Source: Coriobacteriaceae bacterium (GTDB lineage Bacteria; Actinomycetota; Coriobacteriia; Coriobacteriales; Coriobacteriaceae). Taken from it: 49,371 nucleotides of DNA. Under the pieces are notes generated by a model. It ran no database searches, was not told the origin of the DNA, and saw only the letters and a list, made by a program, of their open reading frames with translations. Made by a program: the position numbers and the translations under genes. Below are positions 1 through 8,314 of the stretch, in pieces. Numbering within the stretch: position 1 is the first letter of the stretch; each line of letters opens with the position of its first letter. The stretch spans positions 18,286-67,656 of the forward strand of contig CABOHA010000006.1 in NCBI GenBank assembly GCA_902399975.1, written 5' to 3'.

Positions 1-27
1 AGTTTTCGAATCCGCCCGGGGGCACCA
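1..27 (+). other. Possible 3' end fragment of a tRNA
   Basis: The window opens with a sequence resembling a tRNA 3' half: a TTCGAAT T-loop, a CCGCC arm, a CGGGGGC acceptor arm, then A and CCA at 24-27. A terminator follows 11 bases later. The four bases before the T-loop (AGTT) do not pair with CCGCC, so an intact T-stem cannot be drawn. It may be a truncated or att-like tRNA copy, or chance. Confidence 0.3.
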
Positions 28-37
28 GGGGAATATC

Positions 38-66
38 GAGCCCGGTACCGCTACGGTGCCGGGCTC
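38..66 (+). terminator. Hairpin terminator at window start
   Basis: A 13-bp stem (38-50 with 54-66, one G-T pair) closes on a 3-base loop and is followed by the T-rich tail TCTTCT. It would end whatever plus-strand transcript enters from the left, perhaps a tRNA. Confidence 0.6.
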
Positions 67-94
67 TTCTGGTTCATGTCATGTCAAAAACGAA

Positions 95-125
95 GCGCCC
101 GCTTGCTGGGGAAGCAAGCGGGCGC
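95..125 (-). terminator. Rho-independent terminator of the kinase/FHA/PBP operon
   Basis: A perfect 13-bp inverted repeat (95-107 and 113-125, 5-base loop) is followed on the minus strand by TTCGTTTTTG. It lies 53 bases beyond the stop codon of the PASTA kinase gene, so it most likely ends the whole minus-strand operon. Confidence 0.75.
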
Positions 126-178
126 CTGTGAGCGAATATGTTTGCGGCGAGAGCCGAAATGAGCGGTGGGGGGGCGAC

Positions 179-2134
179 TTAGTTGGTCGTACCGGAATCG
201 CCGCCCGTGCCCGTGCCCGAACCCGAGCCAGAAAGTGCAACCGTCAGCGTAATCGTGCTGTCGGTGGACTGCTTGCCGGTGGGGGAGACGCCCGTAACGG
301 TGGCATCCTCGTTACCGCTCACGGGATTGCCGTTCTGGTCACAGAAGCCAATGTTATAGAAACCGGCGTTGTTGAGCGCGGTAACGGCGGCGGAAATGCT
401 CTTGCCGTATAGGTTGCCCGGGACGGAGGCCTTGCCGGACTTCTTGGCAATGACGACGGTAATCGTGGCGCCGGGCTTCTGCTTGCCGCTGGGGTTCCAG
501 CTGATCACGGTGCCCTCGGTAACCGAGTCGTTCTCCTGGTAGCTCACGTCGACGCCAAAGCCTGCCATATCGAGGGCGTTGCGCGCCTGGGCCTCGGTCA
601 TGTCGGTCAGGTCGGGGACGGACGTGGTATCCGGGCCGCTCGAGACCTTATACGAGATGGTCGTGCCCTTCTCGACTTCCTTACCGGCTTCGGTGCCCTG
701 CTCAAAGACCTGGCCCTCATCGGCCTCGTTGGCCTCCTCGGAGGCGTTGCCCTTCAGGCCAACGCTTGCCAGCGCGGCTTCTGCCTGGTCCTTGGTCAGG
801 CCGACAAGCCGGGGAACCTCAACCTTCTCGGAGGGCTTGGGGCCCTTGGAGATCACCAGGTTCACCTTGGTGCCCTTGGCCTTCTTGGTGTGGCCGTTGG
901 GCGTTTGCTCGGCGACCTTGCCTTCGTCGACATCGTCGTTGTAGCTTTGGTCGATGGTGCCGACCTCGAGGCCGGCTTCCTTGATCAGCTCGACGGCAGT
1001 CTGCTGGTCCTTGCCCAGCACGTCGGGCACGGGGACCTGCTCGCCGCCAAAGAGCCCAGTAGCAAAGGCCACAACGATGCCGATGACGGCAACAGCTGCC
1101 ACCACAGCGGCGATGATCTTGTTCTTGTTGGATTTGGGCTTTTCGACCTCGTAGGAGCCGGTGGAGCCCGAAACCGAGCTACGGGCGGTATTCTGGCCGC
1201 TCACGCCCGAGACGGGACGCACCATGGCGCGCGTCTGATCGGAAAGCTCGCGAGTCTTGGTGGCGCCCAGCTCACCGGGGGCACCGATGATGCGCGTGGG
1301 CTCCGAGATGTTAACGGCACGGCCCGACAGGTAGCTGTTGAGCACCTGACGCAGCTCGTCAGCGGTCTGGAAGCGGTTTGCCGGGTCCTTCTCCATGCAC
1401 TTGAGGATGATGCGCTCAAGGTCGGCGTCGACACCGGAGTTGATCTGGCTTGGCGGAATAGGCAGCTCGTTGACCTGCTTGAGTGCGACCGAGATAGCGT
1501 CGTCACCGTCAAAGGGAACGCGGCCGGTGGCGCACTCGTACATCACGACGCCCAGCGAGTAGATATCCGAGGTGGGGCCGAGGTCCTGACCGCGGGTCTG
1601 CTCGGGGCTGACGTAGTGGGCAGTTCCCAGCACGTTGTTGTCTTGCGTGAGGTGGCTGTTCTTGGCGCGCGCGATGCCAAAGTCCATGACCTTGATGTTG
1701 CCGTCGGGCAGCACCATGATGTTCTGCGGCTTGATGTCGCGGTGGATGATCTCGTGCTTGTGGGCGACCGAGAGTGCAGAGCTGATCTGCGATCCGATCT
1801 GGGCGACCTTCTTGGGGTCGAGGGCGCCGTGGCTCTTGATTCCGCTCTTAAGGTCAGTGCCGCGCAGGTACTCCATGACGATGTAATAGGTGTCGCCGTC
1901 CTTGCCCCAATCGTAGACGCCCACGATATAGGGGGAGGAGAGACCGGCTGCTGCCTGGGCCTCCTGTTTAAAGCGTGCGGCGAAGGTTGCGTCGCCAGCA
2001 TACTGTGGCAGCATGATCTTGACGGCTACCGTGCGGTCGAGGACCTGGTCCTGCGCACGGAAGACGGTCGCCATGCCGCCTGTCCCCACCTTATCCTTGA
2101 GGAGGTATCTTCCCCCGAGGACCCTCTGTTCCAT
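179..2134 (-). CDS. pknB: PknB-type Ser/Thr protein kinase with four PASTA domains
   Basis: Membrane receptor-like kinase of the PknB/StkP/PrkC family, which senses muropeptides or lipid II outside the cell and phosphorylates division and cell-wall proteins inside. The N-terminal 280 residues form a Hanks kinase with the HRDIKPQN catalytic loop near residue 130 and DFG near 150. One membrane segment lies near 345, followed by four PASTA repeats each opening with a V-P-type motif, and a Ser/Gly/Thr-rich tail. ATG at 2134 is chosen over 2149 because AGGAG sits 5 bases before it and lies inside the longer reading. It is the last gene of the operon, separated by 132 bases from the SEDS-PBP gene, matching the usual pairing of pbpA/rodA with pknB in actinobacteria. 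Confidence 0.93.
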   Translation of the reverse strand: MEQRVLGGRYLLKDKVGTGGMATVFRAQDQVLDRTVAVKIMLPQYAGDATFAARFKQEAQAAAGLSSPYIVGVYDWGKDGDTYYIVMEYLRGTDLKSGIKSHGALDPKKVAQIGSQISSALSVAHKHEIIHRDIKPQNIMVLPDGNIKVMDFGIARAKNSHLTQDNNVLGTAHYVSPEQTRGQDLGPTSDIYSLGVVMYECATGRVPFDGDDAISVALKQVNELPIPPSQINSGVDADLERIILKCMEKDPANRFQTADELRQVLNSYLSGRAVNISEPTRIIGAPGELGATKTRELSDQTRAMVRPVSGVSGQNTARSSVSGSTGSYEVEKPKSNKNKIIAAVVAAVAVIGIVVAFATGLFGGEQVPVPDVLGKDQQTAVELIKEAGLEVGTIDQSYNDDVDEGKVAEQTPNGHTKKAKGTKVNLVISKGPKPSEKVEVPRLVGLTKDQAEAALASVGLKGNASEEANEADEGQVFEQGTEAGKEVEKGTTISYKVSSGPDTTSVPDLTDMTEAQARNALDMAGFGVDVSYQENDSVTEGTVISWNPSGKQKPGATITVVIAKKSGKASVPGNLYGKSISAAVTALNNAGFYNIGFCDQNGNPVSGNEDATVTGVSPTGKQSTDSTITLTVALSGSGSGTGTGGDSGTTN

Positions 2135-2266
2135 TCCTGCTCCTAACATAACTATTCGCTCAACGATGTGTGTAGTACCTACGATGTGGCCGCTGGGGCC
2201 GTGTGGCGCGTTGCCGCTAACTCTTCGGCCGCGGCGCGCCTCGGGTGACCGATTCGATCATGGGCA

Positions 2267-5137
2267 TCACGCTCCCTGTGCGGCGAGCGCTGCGGTCAGG
2301 ACGATGCCGGCAATCTTGGCCGCCTTGACGTCGTGTTTGTCGTAATCCTCCAAGGCCACCGAGATGGCGACCGTGGGTGAATCGTAAGGTGCAAAGCCAA
2401 CGAACATCGAGTTGACGTTGGTGCCGCCGGTCTCGGCCGAGCCGGTCTTGCCGGCGACCTTGACGCCGGGGACCTGGGCATCGGTGCCGGTACCGGACTG
2501 GACGACGGCGAGCATGGCCTGCTTGACCTGGTCGGCCGTGGCGGAGCTGACGGCCTGACCCAGCGAGCGGGACTGCGTGGTCTTGACCACAGTTCCGTCC
2601 GGGGCGAGTACCTGGGCTACAAAGTACGGGTCCATGACCACGCCACTGTTAGCGATGGCGGCGGCAATCACGGCGTTTTGCATGACGGTGGTCTGCGGCC
2701 CGGGCGTGTGGTCCATGCCGACAGGCTGGCCGGCGCCGGCCCAGGCGGTCTCCCACTCGGTCATGAGCGACGGGTCGGCCATGATGGAGGCCGCGGAGGT
2801 CAGGTCCTGGCCTAGCTTTTGGCCGTAGCCAAAGGCGTTGGCAAACTGCACGAGCGTGTTTGCGCCAACTTCGTTTGCCACCTGGCCAAAGACGACGTTG
2901 GAAGACACGGCAAAGGCCTGCTGCAGGCTGATGGTGCCGTAGCTCTCGTTGGCATAGTTGGTGACCGGCGCGTTGCCAATATCCATGGAGCCGGGCGCCT
3001 GGTAGGTGCTGGTAAGGCTGGCGGTGCCGGTCTCGAGTGCCGCGGAAAGCGTAACGACCTTAAACGTGGAGCCCGGCGTGTACAGCGCGTCCATGGCGCG
3101 ATTGTACATGGAGCCGTCCTCGCCGCCGCCCGCCTGCAGCAGGGCGTCGATGTTGGTGTTGTCATAGGTGGGCGAGCTGGCGCATGCGAGCACCGCACCG
3201 GTACGCGGGTCGATGACCACTACAGCGCCCTTAAAGCCCTTGAGCGCCTGCTCGGCCGCCGTCTGGATACGCGAGTCGATGGTGAGCTTGGCGGTGTTGC
3301 CCGGCTGGGTCTGGCCCGCGAGCGACGCGATGGCGTTGTTCCAGCTGGAGTAATCCTTAGAACCGGTGAGTGTGTCGTTCATGACACTCTCGATGGCGGT
3401 GGTGCCATACTGCTGGCTCACGTAGCCAACCACGTGCGCTGCCAGGTTGCCGTTGGGGTAGGAGCGTACGTAGGTGCCGTCCTCCTGCTGCAGCGACTCG
3501 GCCAGCGTCACGCCGTCGGACGTGATGATGGAACCGCGCTGGATGTACTTGGAGCGGGCGATAGTGTGGTTGTTGGTCGGCATATCCTGATAGTCCTTGG
3601 CCTTGATGACCTGGACATAGGTGAGGTTGCCGATAAGGATGGCGAACAGCGCCGTAAAGGCGAGCACCGCACGGGTTAGACGGTTGGCGAGCGCAACGCG
3701 GCCGAGCACACCGGATTCAGGCGTGTCGAGCAGGCGACGGCGCATGCGCGAGCCGACGGAATGGCTGCCGCTGCCGTAGGAAGACGAGGTGGCAAAGCGC
3801 GTGCCCGTCGGGGCGGCGGCGGATGCGACCTGATCATCGGTGATGGCGGTCATGGTGCCGGTGCCGGTAAGCTCGGCCTCGCGTCCGGTCGCTTCGTCAC
3901 CGGCGCGCAGCAGGAGCGCGACGATGATAAAGCTTGCCAGCAGCGAGGAACCGCCCTGGCTCATAAAGGGCAGGGTGACGCCGGTCAGCGGGATCAGGCG
4001 GGTAACGCCGCCCACGATCAAAAAGGCCTGGAAGCTGATGGCGGCCGTAAGGCCCGTGGCGCTAAAGGCGGCGAGGTCGGATTTAGCGCGGGCAGCCGTG
4101 GTGAGGCCACGCACGGCAAAGAGCATAAACAGGATGAGCACGGCGCCGCCGCCCAAAAGGCCCATCTCCTCGCCGATGGCCGAGAAGATAAAGTCGGACT
4201 CGACGACAGGGATGTTGTTGGCCATGCCGTTGCCGATGCCAACGCCGACCAGACCGCCATCGGCAAGCGAGAAGAGCGACTGGACGATCTGGTAGCCCTG
4301 GCCCTGGGCATCCTTAAACGGATCGACCCAAACCTGGAAACGCACCTGAACGTGAGACAGGAACTTGTAGGCGCCCACGGCTCCAACGGCTAAGAGCGCA
4401 AGGCCGATAACGACATACGAGAATCGTCCCGTGGCAACGTAGAGCATCAGCAAGAAGATGGTGTAGAACAGCACGGCCGAACCCAGGTCGCGTTCGAAGA
4501 CGACGACGAGCAGGCACACGCCCCACACGGCAAACAGCGGCAGCAGCAGTCGCAGGCGAGGGATCTTAAAGCCCAGGATCTTGCGGTTGGAGATGGAGAG
4601 CAGCTCGCGGTTCTCGGCCAGGTACCCGGCCAGGAACAGCACGATAAAGACCTTGGCGAACTCGCCGGGCTGGATGGTAAAGCCTGCGATGCGAATCCAT
4701 AGCTTGGAGCCCGAGATCGTGGTGCCGATAAAGATGGGCAGCATCAGCAGAATGATGCCGATAATGCCAAAGGTGTACTTGTAGCGCATGACTACGTCGA
4801 GGTTCTTAACCAATGCGAGTGTTCCCACCATCAGGGCCACCGAGACAAACAGGATGATGAGCTGTGAGATGGCGAGAGCGGGGGCGAGACGCGTCACGAA
4901 CGTGATGCCGATGCCCGAAAGCACAAAGACAATGGGCAGGATGGCGGGGTCGGCGCCGGGCGCCAAGATGCGCACGGCGATATGTGCCGCGGCGAAGGCG
5001 GCAAAGAGGCCGATCGGCACCGCGAGCGTCTCAAAGGAGATGGCGGCGCCCGCGGTGAGCACGTACATCGCATACAGCAGGATGACGGGGAACGCCGAGG
5101 CGATGAGCAAGAGCAGCTCGGTGTTGCGGCGACTCAT
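2267..5137 (-). CDS. SEDS glycosyltransferase (FtsW/RodA) fused to class B penicillin-binding protein
   Basis: One uninterrupted 956-residue reading frame joins two partners that are normally separate peptidoglycan synthases. Residues 1-410 are a polytopic SEDS domain with the signature ESDFIFSAIGEEMG (glycan polymerase). A polar linker (about 410-475) and a further membrane segment lead to a class B PBP with the transpeptidase motifs STFK (near 690), SSN (near 747) and KTG (near 897). Mycobacteria encode rodA and pbpA as adjacent genes at the same place in the operon, so the fusion keeps the order. Start: the GTG at 5146 lies next to AAAGGGAG, whereas ATG 5137 is 8 bases from it and is preferred. 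The phosphatase stop is 16 bases upstream, so the genes are almost certainly cotranscribed. Confidence 0.93.
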   Translation of the reverse strand: MSRRNTELLLLIASAFPVILLYAMYVLTAGAAISFETLAVPIGLFAAFAAAHIAVRILAPGADPAILPIVFVLSGIGITFVTRLAPALAISQLIILFVSVALMVGTLALVKNLDVVMRYKYTFGIIGIILLMLPIFIGTTISGSKLWIRIAGFTIQPGEFAKVFIVLFLAGYLAENRELLSISNRKILGFKIPRLRLLLPLFAVWGVCLLVVVFERDLGSAVLFYTIFLLMLYVATGRFSYVVIGLALLAVGAVGAYKFLSHVQVRFQVWVDPFKDAQGQGYQIVQSLFSLADGGLVGVGIGNGMANNIPVVESDFIFSAIGEEMGLLGGGAVLILFMLFAVRGLTTAARAKSDLAAFSATGLTAAISFQAFLIVGGVTRLIPLTGVTLPFMSQGGSSLLASFIIVALLLRAGDEATGREAELTGTGTMTAITDDQVASAAAPTGTRFATSSSYGSGSHSVGSRMRRRLLDTPESGVLGRVALANRLTRAVLAFTALFAILIGNLTYVQVIKAKDYQDMPTNNHTIARSKYIQRGSIITSDGVTLAESLQQEDGTYVRSYPNGNLAAHVVGYVSQQYGTTAIESVMNDTLTGSKDYSSWNNAIASLAGQTQPGNTAKLTIDSRIQTAAEQALKGFKGAVVVIDPRTGAVLACASSPTYDNTNIDALLQAGGGEDGSMYNRAMDALYTPGSTFKVVTLSAALETGTASLTSTYQAPGSMDIGNAPVTNYANESYGTISLQQAFAVSSNVVFGQVANEVGANTLVQFANAFGYGQKLGQDLTSAASIMADPSLMTEWETAWAGAGQPVGMDHTPGPQTTVMQNAVIAAAIANSGVVMDPYFVAQVLAPDGTVVKTTQSRSLGQAVSSATADQVKQAMLAVVQSGTGTDAQVPGVKVAGKTGSAETGGTNVNSMFVGFAPYDSPTVAISVALEDYDKHDVKAAKIAGIVLTAALAAQGA

Positions 5138-5153
5138 AAGCGGCACTCCCTTT

Positions 5154-6884
5154 CTAGTTCTTTTCGGAGGCTTCGGCCTCGGCGGACTGTTCGGCGGTTT
5201 TCTCGGAATCTGATTCGGAGGTCGATCCCTGATTGGTGTTGTCGCGAATCGTTTGCGCGTCGATCACCTGGCGGGTCTGCTCTTCATCGATCTGGTGGCG
5301 GTACTTGGATATCGTGTCCTGCGCATCGTCGACACTTGTTTGCGGAATGCCCGCCTTGAGGCGGTTTTGCGTGTCTTCGGGCAGGTCGGACAGCTTGATG
5401 CTGGTTTCGCTTTCGAGCCAGTGGAGCTTGAGTCCGAGCGGCTTGCCGGGAAGGCCGCGCCAGACGGCGACATTGCCCTGGTAGGTACCCAGGTAGTACG
5501 AGCCGGTGACACCCGTGTAGGCCCAGATGCCAGCTGCCAGCACAAAGACGAGGGCCAGGATGGCGGCGATAGTAATGTTGCGGCGACGCACGCGTTGCGC
5601 CTCGCGCATAACGCCATCGTCAACCAGGTCAACGACTACTACGGTCACGTTGTCGTGGCCGCCGGCGGCAAGCGCCGCGTCCACTAGGTTGTCGACGCAG
5701 ATTTGCGCGGTTGAGGACTGCGTGGCGATGTTCTCGATATCGCTATCGGGAATCATGCTCGAAAGGCCGTCGGAGCACAGGATCAGGCGGTCGCCTTCCT
5801 CGATATGCAGAGTGAAGTGGTCGGCATACATGGCGGGGTCCGAGCCCAGCGCACGGGTGATGACCGAACGGTTGGGGTGGACGCGAGCCTCGTCTGCCGT
5901 AATCTCGCCGGCGTCCACGAGCTCCTCCACGTAGGAGTGGTCGCGGGTCACGCGGATGAGCGTGCCCTCGTGGAGCAGGTAGGCGCGAGAGTCACCCACG
6001 TGGGCGATGGCGAGCGTGTCGTTTTCGATATAGGCGCAAGTGGCTGTGCAGCCCATGCCGGGCTTGCCCAGGCCGTTCAGGGCCGCCTCGATTACGGCGG
6101 CGTTGGCTGCCTCGACGGCTGCGGCCAGGCGTGCTGCGTCGGCGGACTGCGGGGCCGTCTTGGCAATAGTCTCGACGGCGATGGAAGAGGCTACCTCGCC
6201 GGCGGCGTGACCGCCCATGCCGTCGCATACGCAAAAGAGCGGCGACTGCACCAGGTAGGAATCCTCATTGTGCGGGCGCACACAGCCAACGTCGGAGCGG
6301 GCGCCCCACATGAGTTGCGTGGTGGTGCCGGCATCATAGGTCGAGTCGGTCTCGATGCGTTCCTCGGTCAGGGGCTCAAAGCTCATGGTCGAGCCGGGGT
6401 CTTTGAGCTTGGCCTCAACGGCGGCAACGTCGATCTCGGCTGTGTCACCGGGAGAGACGGTGTCGGTCTCGGCGTTTGATTCGGAATCGCCGGTGTCCGG
6501 GGAGCCGGGCTCCTCGGACGCGCGGGCGGTCGACTCGTCGTCTTGCGGGCTGACGTCTATAGGCTCGGGTGCCGCAAACACCGCAGCGCTCTCGTTGATT
6601 GCCGCGGCGACGGGCTCTGCAAAGTGAGCTGGCGCCGAGGTTGCTTCGGGCGCTGTGGGCTGTTCCGCAGCATGTGCGCCGATGGGCGCCGCTACGGCAT
6701 CCTCTTCGTCCTCGTTATCGGCGAGATCCGAAATATCATGCGTTACATGCGAAAGAGGCAGGGAGAACACGGTGTCCTCGGGTTCCACGGGTGCGGAGCC
6801 CGCCGGAGCGGCGTGGGCCGGCGCAGCTGTGGCGGCAGCCGGTGCCTCGGTCATAGTCGCGGACTTGTTCTCCTCGTCGATCAT
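5154..6884 (-). CDS. pstP: PP2C-family Ser/Thr phosphatase, membrane anchored (PstP-like)
   Basis: Metal-dependent PPM/PP2C phosphatase expected to reverse the kinases of this operon. The catalytic domain spans about residues 190-425 with all key acidic motifs: PHNEDSYL, CDGMGGHAAGE, HVGDSRAYL, CSDGLSS and GGHDNVTVV. One membrane helix follows (about 433-455) and then a short polar C-terminal tail rich in Ser/Glu. Unusual is an N-terminal extension of about 190 residues, rich in Ala, Glu and Pro and low in complexity, which typical PstP proteins lack; it is probably disordered and could be a phosphorylation target. The start ATG overlaps the stop of the upstream FHA gene (ATGA, 6881-6884), indicating translational coupling. 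Confidence 0.92.
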   Translation of the reverse strand: MIDEENKSATMTEAPAAATAAPAHAAPAGSAPVEPEDTVFSLPLSHVTHDISDLADNEDEEDAVAAPIGAHAAEQPTAPEATSAPAHFAEPVAAAINESAAVFAAPEPIDVSPQDDESTARASEEPGSPDTGDSESNAETDTVSPGDTAEIDVAAVEAKLKDPGSTMSFEPLTEERIETDSTYDAGTTTQLMWGARSDVGCVRPHNEDSYLVQSPLFCVCDGMGGHAAGEVASSIAVETIAKTAPQSADAARLAAAVEAANAAVIEAALNGLGKPGMGCTATCAYIENDTLAIAHVGDSRAYLLHEGTLIRVTRDHSYVEELVDAGEITADEARVHPNRSVITRALGSDPAMYADHFTLHIEEGDRLILCSDGLSSMIPDSDIENIATQSSTAQICVDNLVDAALAAGGHDNVTVVVVDLVDDGVMREAQRVRRRNITIAAILALVFVLAAGIWAYTGVTGSYYLGTYQGNVAVWRGLPGKPLGLKLHWLESETSIKLSDLPEDTQNRLKAGIPQTSVDDAQDTISKYRHQIDEEQTRQVIDAQTIRDNTNQGSTSESDSEKTAEQSAEAEASEKN

Positions 6885-7297
6885 CGACGGTTCACCTTCA
6901 TGACCACATCGCCGATCTGGACTTCGTCGCCCTCGCGCAGCGTTGCGGGCTCCACAAGCTGGCGGCCGTTGACGAGCGTGCCGTTAAGCGAGTTGAGGTC
7001 CTCGATGATGAGCGCCGGGCCCTGCAGCGAAAAGCGCGCATGCGAGGCCGAGACGAACGGTTCGTTGATGCAGATGTCCGAAGATGGCGAGCGACCAACG
7101 ATGACGGGGCCGAGCATGTCTACGTGGATGCCACGGATGCCGCGCGGGCCCTTGTCCACATCGATCGTCCAGATAGCCGAGTCGCGGCGCTGTCCGCGCA
7201 CAAGTCCCACGCCGGTCTTCATGACGGCGAACAGGAAGATATAGAGCAGGGCGACCAGGACGATGCGGCCTGCAAAAAGGACGATATCGATGTTCAT
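6881..7297 (-). CDS. Small membrane-anchored FHA protein (FhaB/FipA-like)
   Basis: A 138-residue protein with one N-terminal membrane helix (about 5-25) and a C-terminal forkhead-associated domain (about 60-130). The phosphothreonine-binding residues are in place: the GRS motif, SASHARF and NSLNGT. In mycobacteria FhaB (FipA) at the same operon position binds phosphorylated division proteins downstream of PknA/PknB. The gene lies between fhaA-like and phosphatase genes, 6 bases after the former and overlapping the latter. Confidence 0.88.
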   Translation of the reverse strand: MNIDIVLFAGRIVLVALLYIFLFAVMKTGVGLVRGQRRDSAIWTIDVDKGPRGIRGIHVDMLGPVIVGRSPSSDICINEPFVSASHARFSLQGPALIIEDLNSLNGTLVNGRQLVEPATLREGDEVQIGDVVMKVNRR

Positions 7298-7303
7298 AAG
7301 CGA

Positions 7304-8314
7304 CTATCCCCTAAATTCAAAGGTGCTCAGGCCAAACGTCAGCAGATCGCCGTTGCGCAGCGGGCAGCGCGTAATGCGGCGGTTGTTGACGAGCGTGCCG
7401 TTGGTGGAATTGAGGTCCTCGATCGACCAATCCGAGCCCGTAAAGGTGAGCTGGGCGTGGCGGCGCGACACGTTGGGGTCGCGCAGGGCAATATCGGAAA
7501 CTGAGCGCTCGCGACCGATAGTCACCTGTGCGGAGGTGATGCTATGGCTCTCGCCGCTCACGACGTCGACGAGCTGGGCGAGCGGGCGCTGCGGGGCGCG
7601 AGTGCTTGCCATGTTGGAGGCGATGCCGGCTGCGGCGCCTAGGCCCACGGCGGCACCGGTCGCGGCGGCTCCGCCCATGCCGGCAAGCGCGTCGCGCGAG
7701 ACGGTCTGCGGCACCGGGATAGGAGCGGCGGGGTCGGGGACGCTAGGCGCGAAGGGATCTGCTACGGCAAGCGGGTCAGGAGCGGCGGCGCGAGGCGTCG
7801 GCTGCTGCTGGGGCATGGCGGCGGGGCGCTGCGGCTGCGGGGCAGCAAACTGCTGCTGGCCGGCGCGCGGGGCGCTGGCGGCACGGCTTGCCGCGGAGTT
7901 GTTTTGGCCCAGACCGTTTTGATAGGCGCGCTCTTCTTCGTACAGGCGGCCGAGCGTGGGGGCATCGACGTTCTCGGCAAAGACCGAGAACTTGCCGGCG
8001 CGCAGCTGCGGATCGATCATAAAGCGCACGAGGGGCTCGCCGACAAAGACATAACGGCGCTTTTCGGCCTGCGCCTTCACAAACTCGCGGACCTCGCGCG
8101 AAAGCTCGGGGTAGAACGGGGCGAGCATGGGATCGTCGTCGGCGGCGATCAGGATGGTATAGAGTGCCGGCGCGGTGTTGACGCCGTTGATCACCAGAGT
8201 CTGATCCTCCATGTCGCGAGCGGCCTGCTTGGCAAGCTTCTTAAAGGAGAACGGGGCACGGGTGGCACCGAAGATGCCGGCCACGTGGTCCTCGAAGATG
8301 TTCAGGAAGTTCAC
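7304..8314 (-). CDS. FhaA-like protein: DUF3662 domain plus C-terminal FHA
   Basis: 336 residues. The N-terminal 120 residues match the FhaA N-terminal (DUF3662) fold, opening MNFLNIFEDHVAGIFG. A low-complexity Gln/Ala/Pro linker follows, and the last 90 residues are an FHA domain with GRERSVSD, SRRHAQL and NSTNGT. FhaA binds phosphorylated MviN and PknB partners at sites of peptidoglycan synthesis in mycobacteria. Start: GTG at 8314 overlaps the upstream kinase stop (8311-8313), with GGAGAG 9 bases before it; no ATG lies nearby. Confidence 0.9.
   Translation of the reverse strand: MNFLNIFEDHVAGIFGATRAPFSFKKLAKQAARDMEDQTLVINGVNTAPALYTILIAADDDPMLAPFYPELSREVREFVKAQAEKRRYVFVGEPLVRFMIDPQLRAGKFSVFAENVDAPTLGRLYEEERAYQNGLGQNNSAASRAASAPRAGQQQFAAPQPQRPAAMPQQQPTPRAAAPDPLAVADPFAPSVPDPAAPIPVPQTVSRDALAGMGGAAATGAAVGLGAAAGIASNMASTRAPQRPLAQLVDVVSGESHSITSAQVTIGRERSVSDIALRDPNVSRRHAQLTFTGSDWSIEDLNSTNGTLVNNRRITRCPLRNGDLLTFGLSTFEFRG

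Noticed and set aside
890..2146. A 418-codon plus-strand frame opposite the PASTA kinase
   Set aside because: Its translation is repetitive (Asp/Val/Gly/His) with no domain, and the minus-strand kinase is certain.
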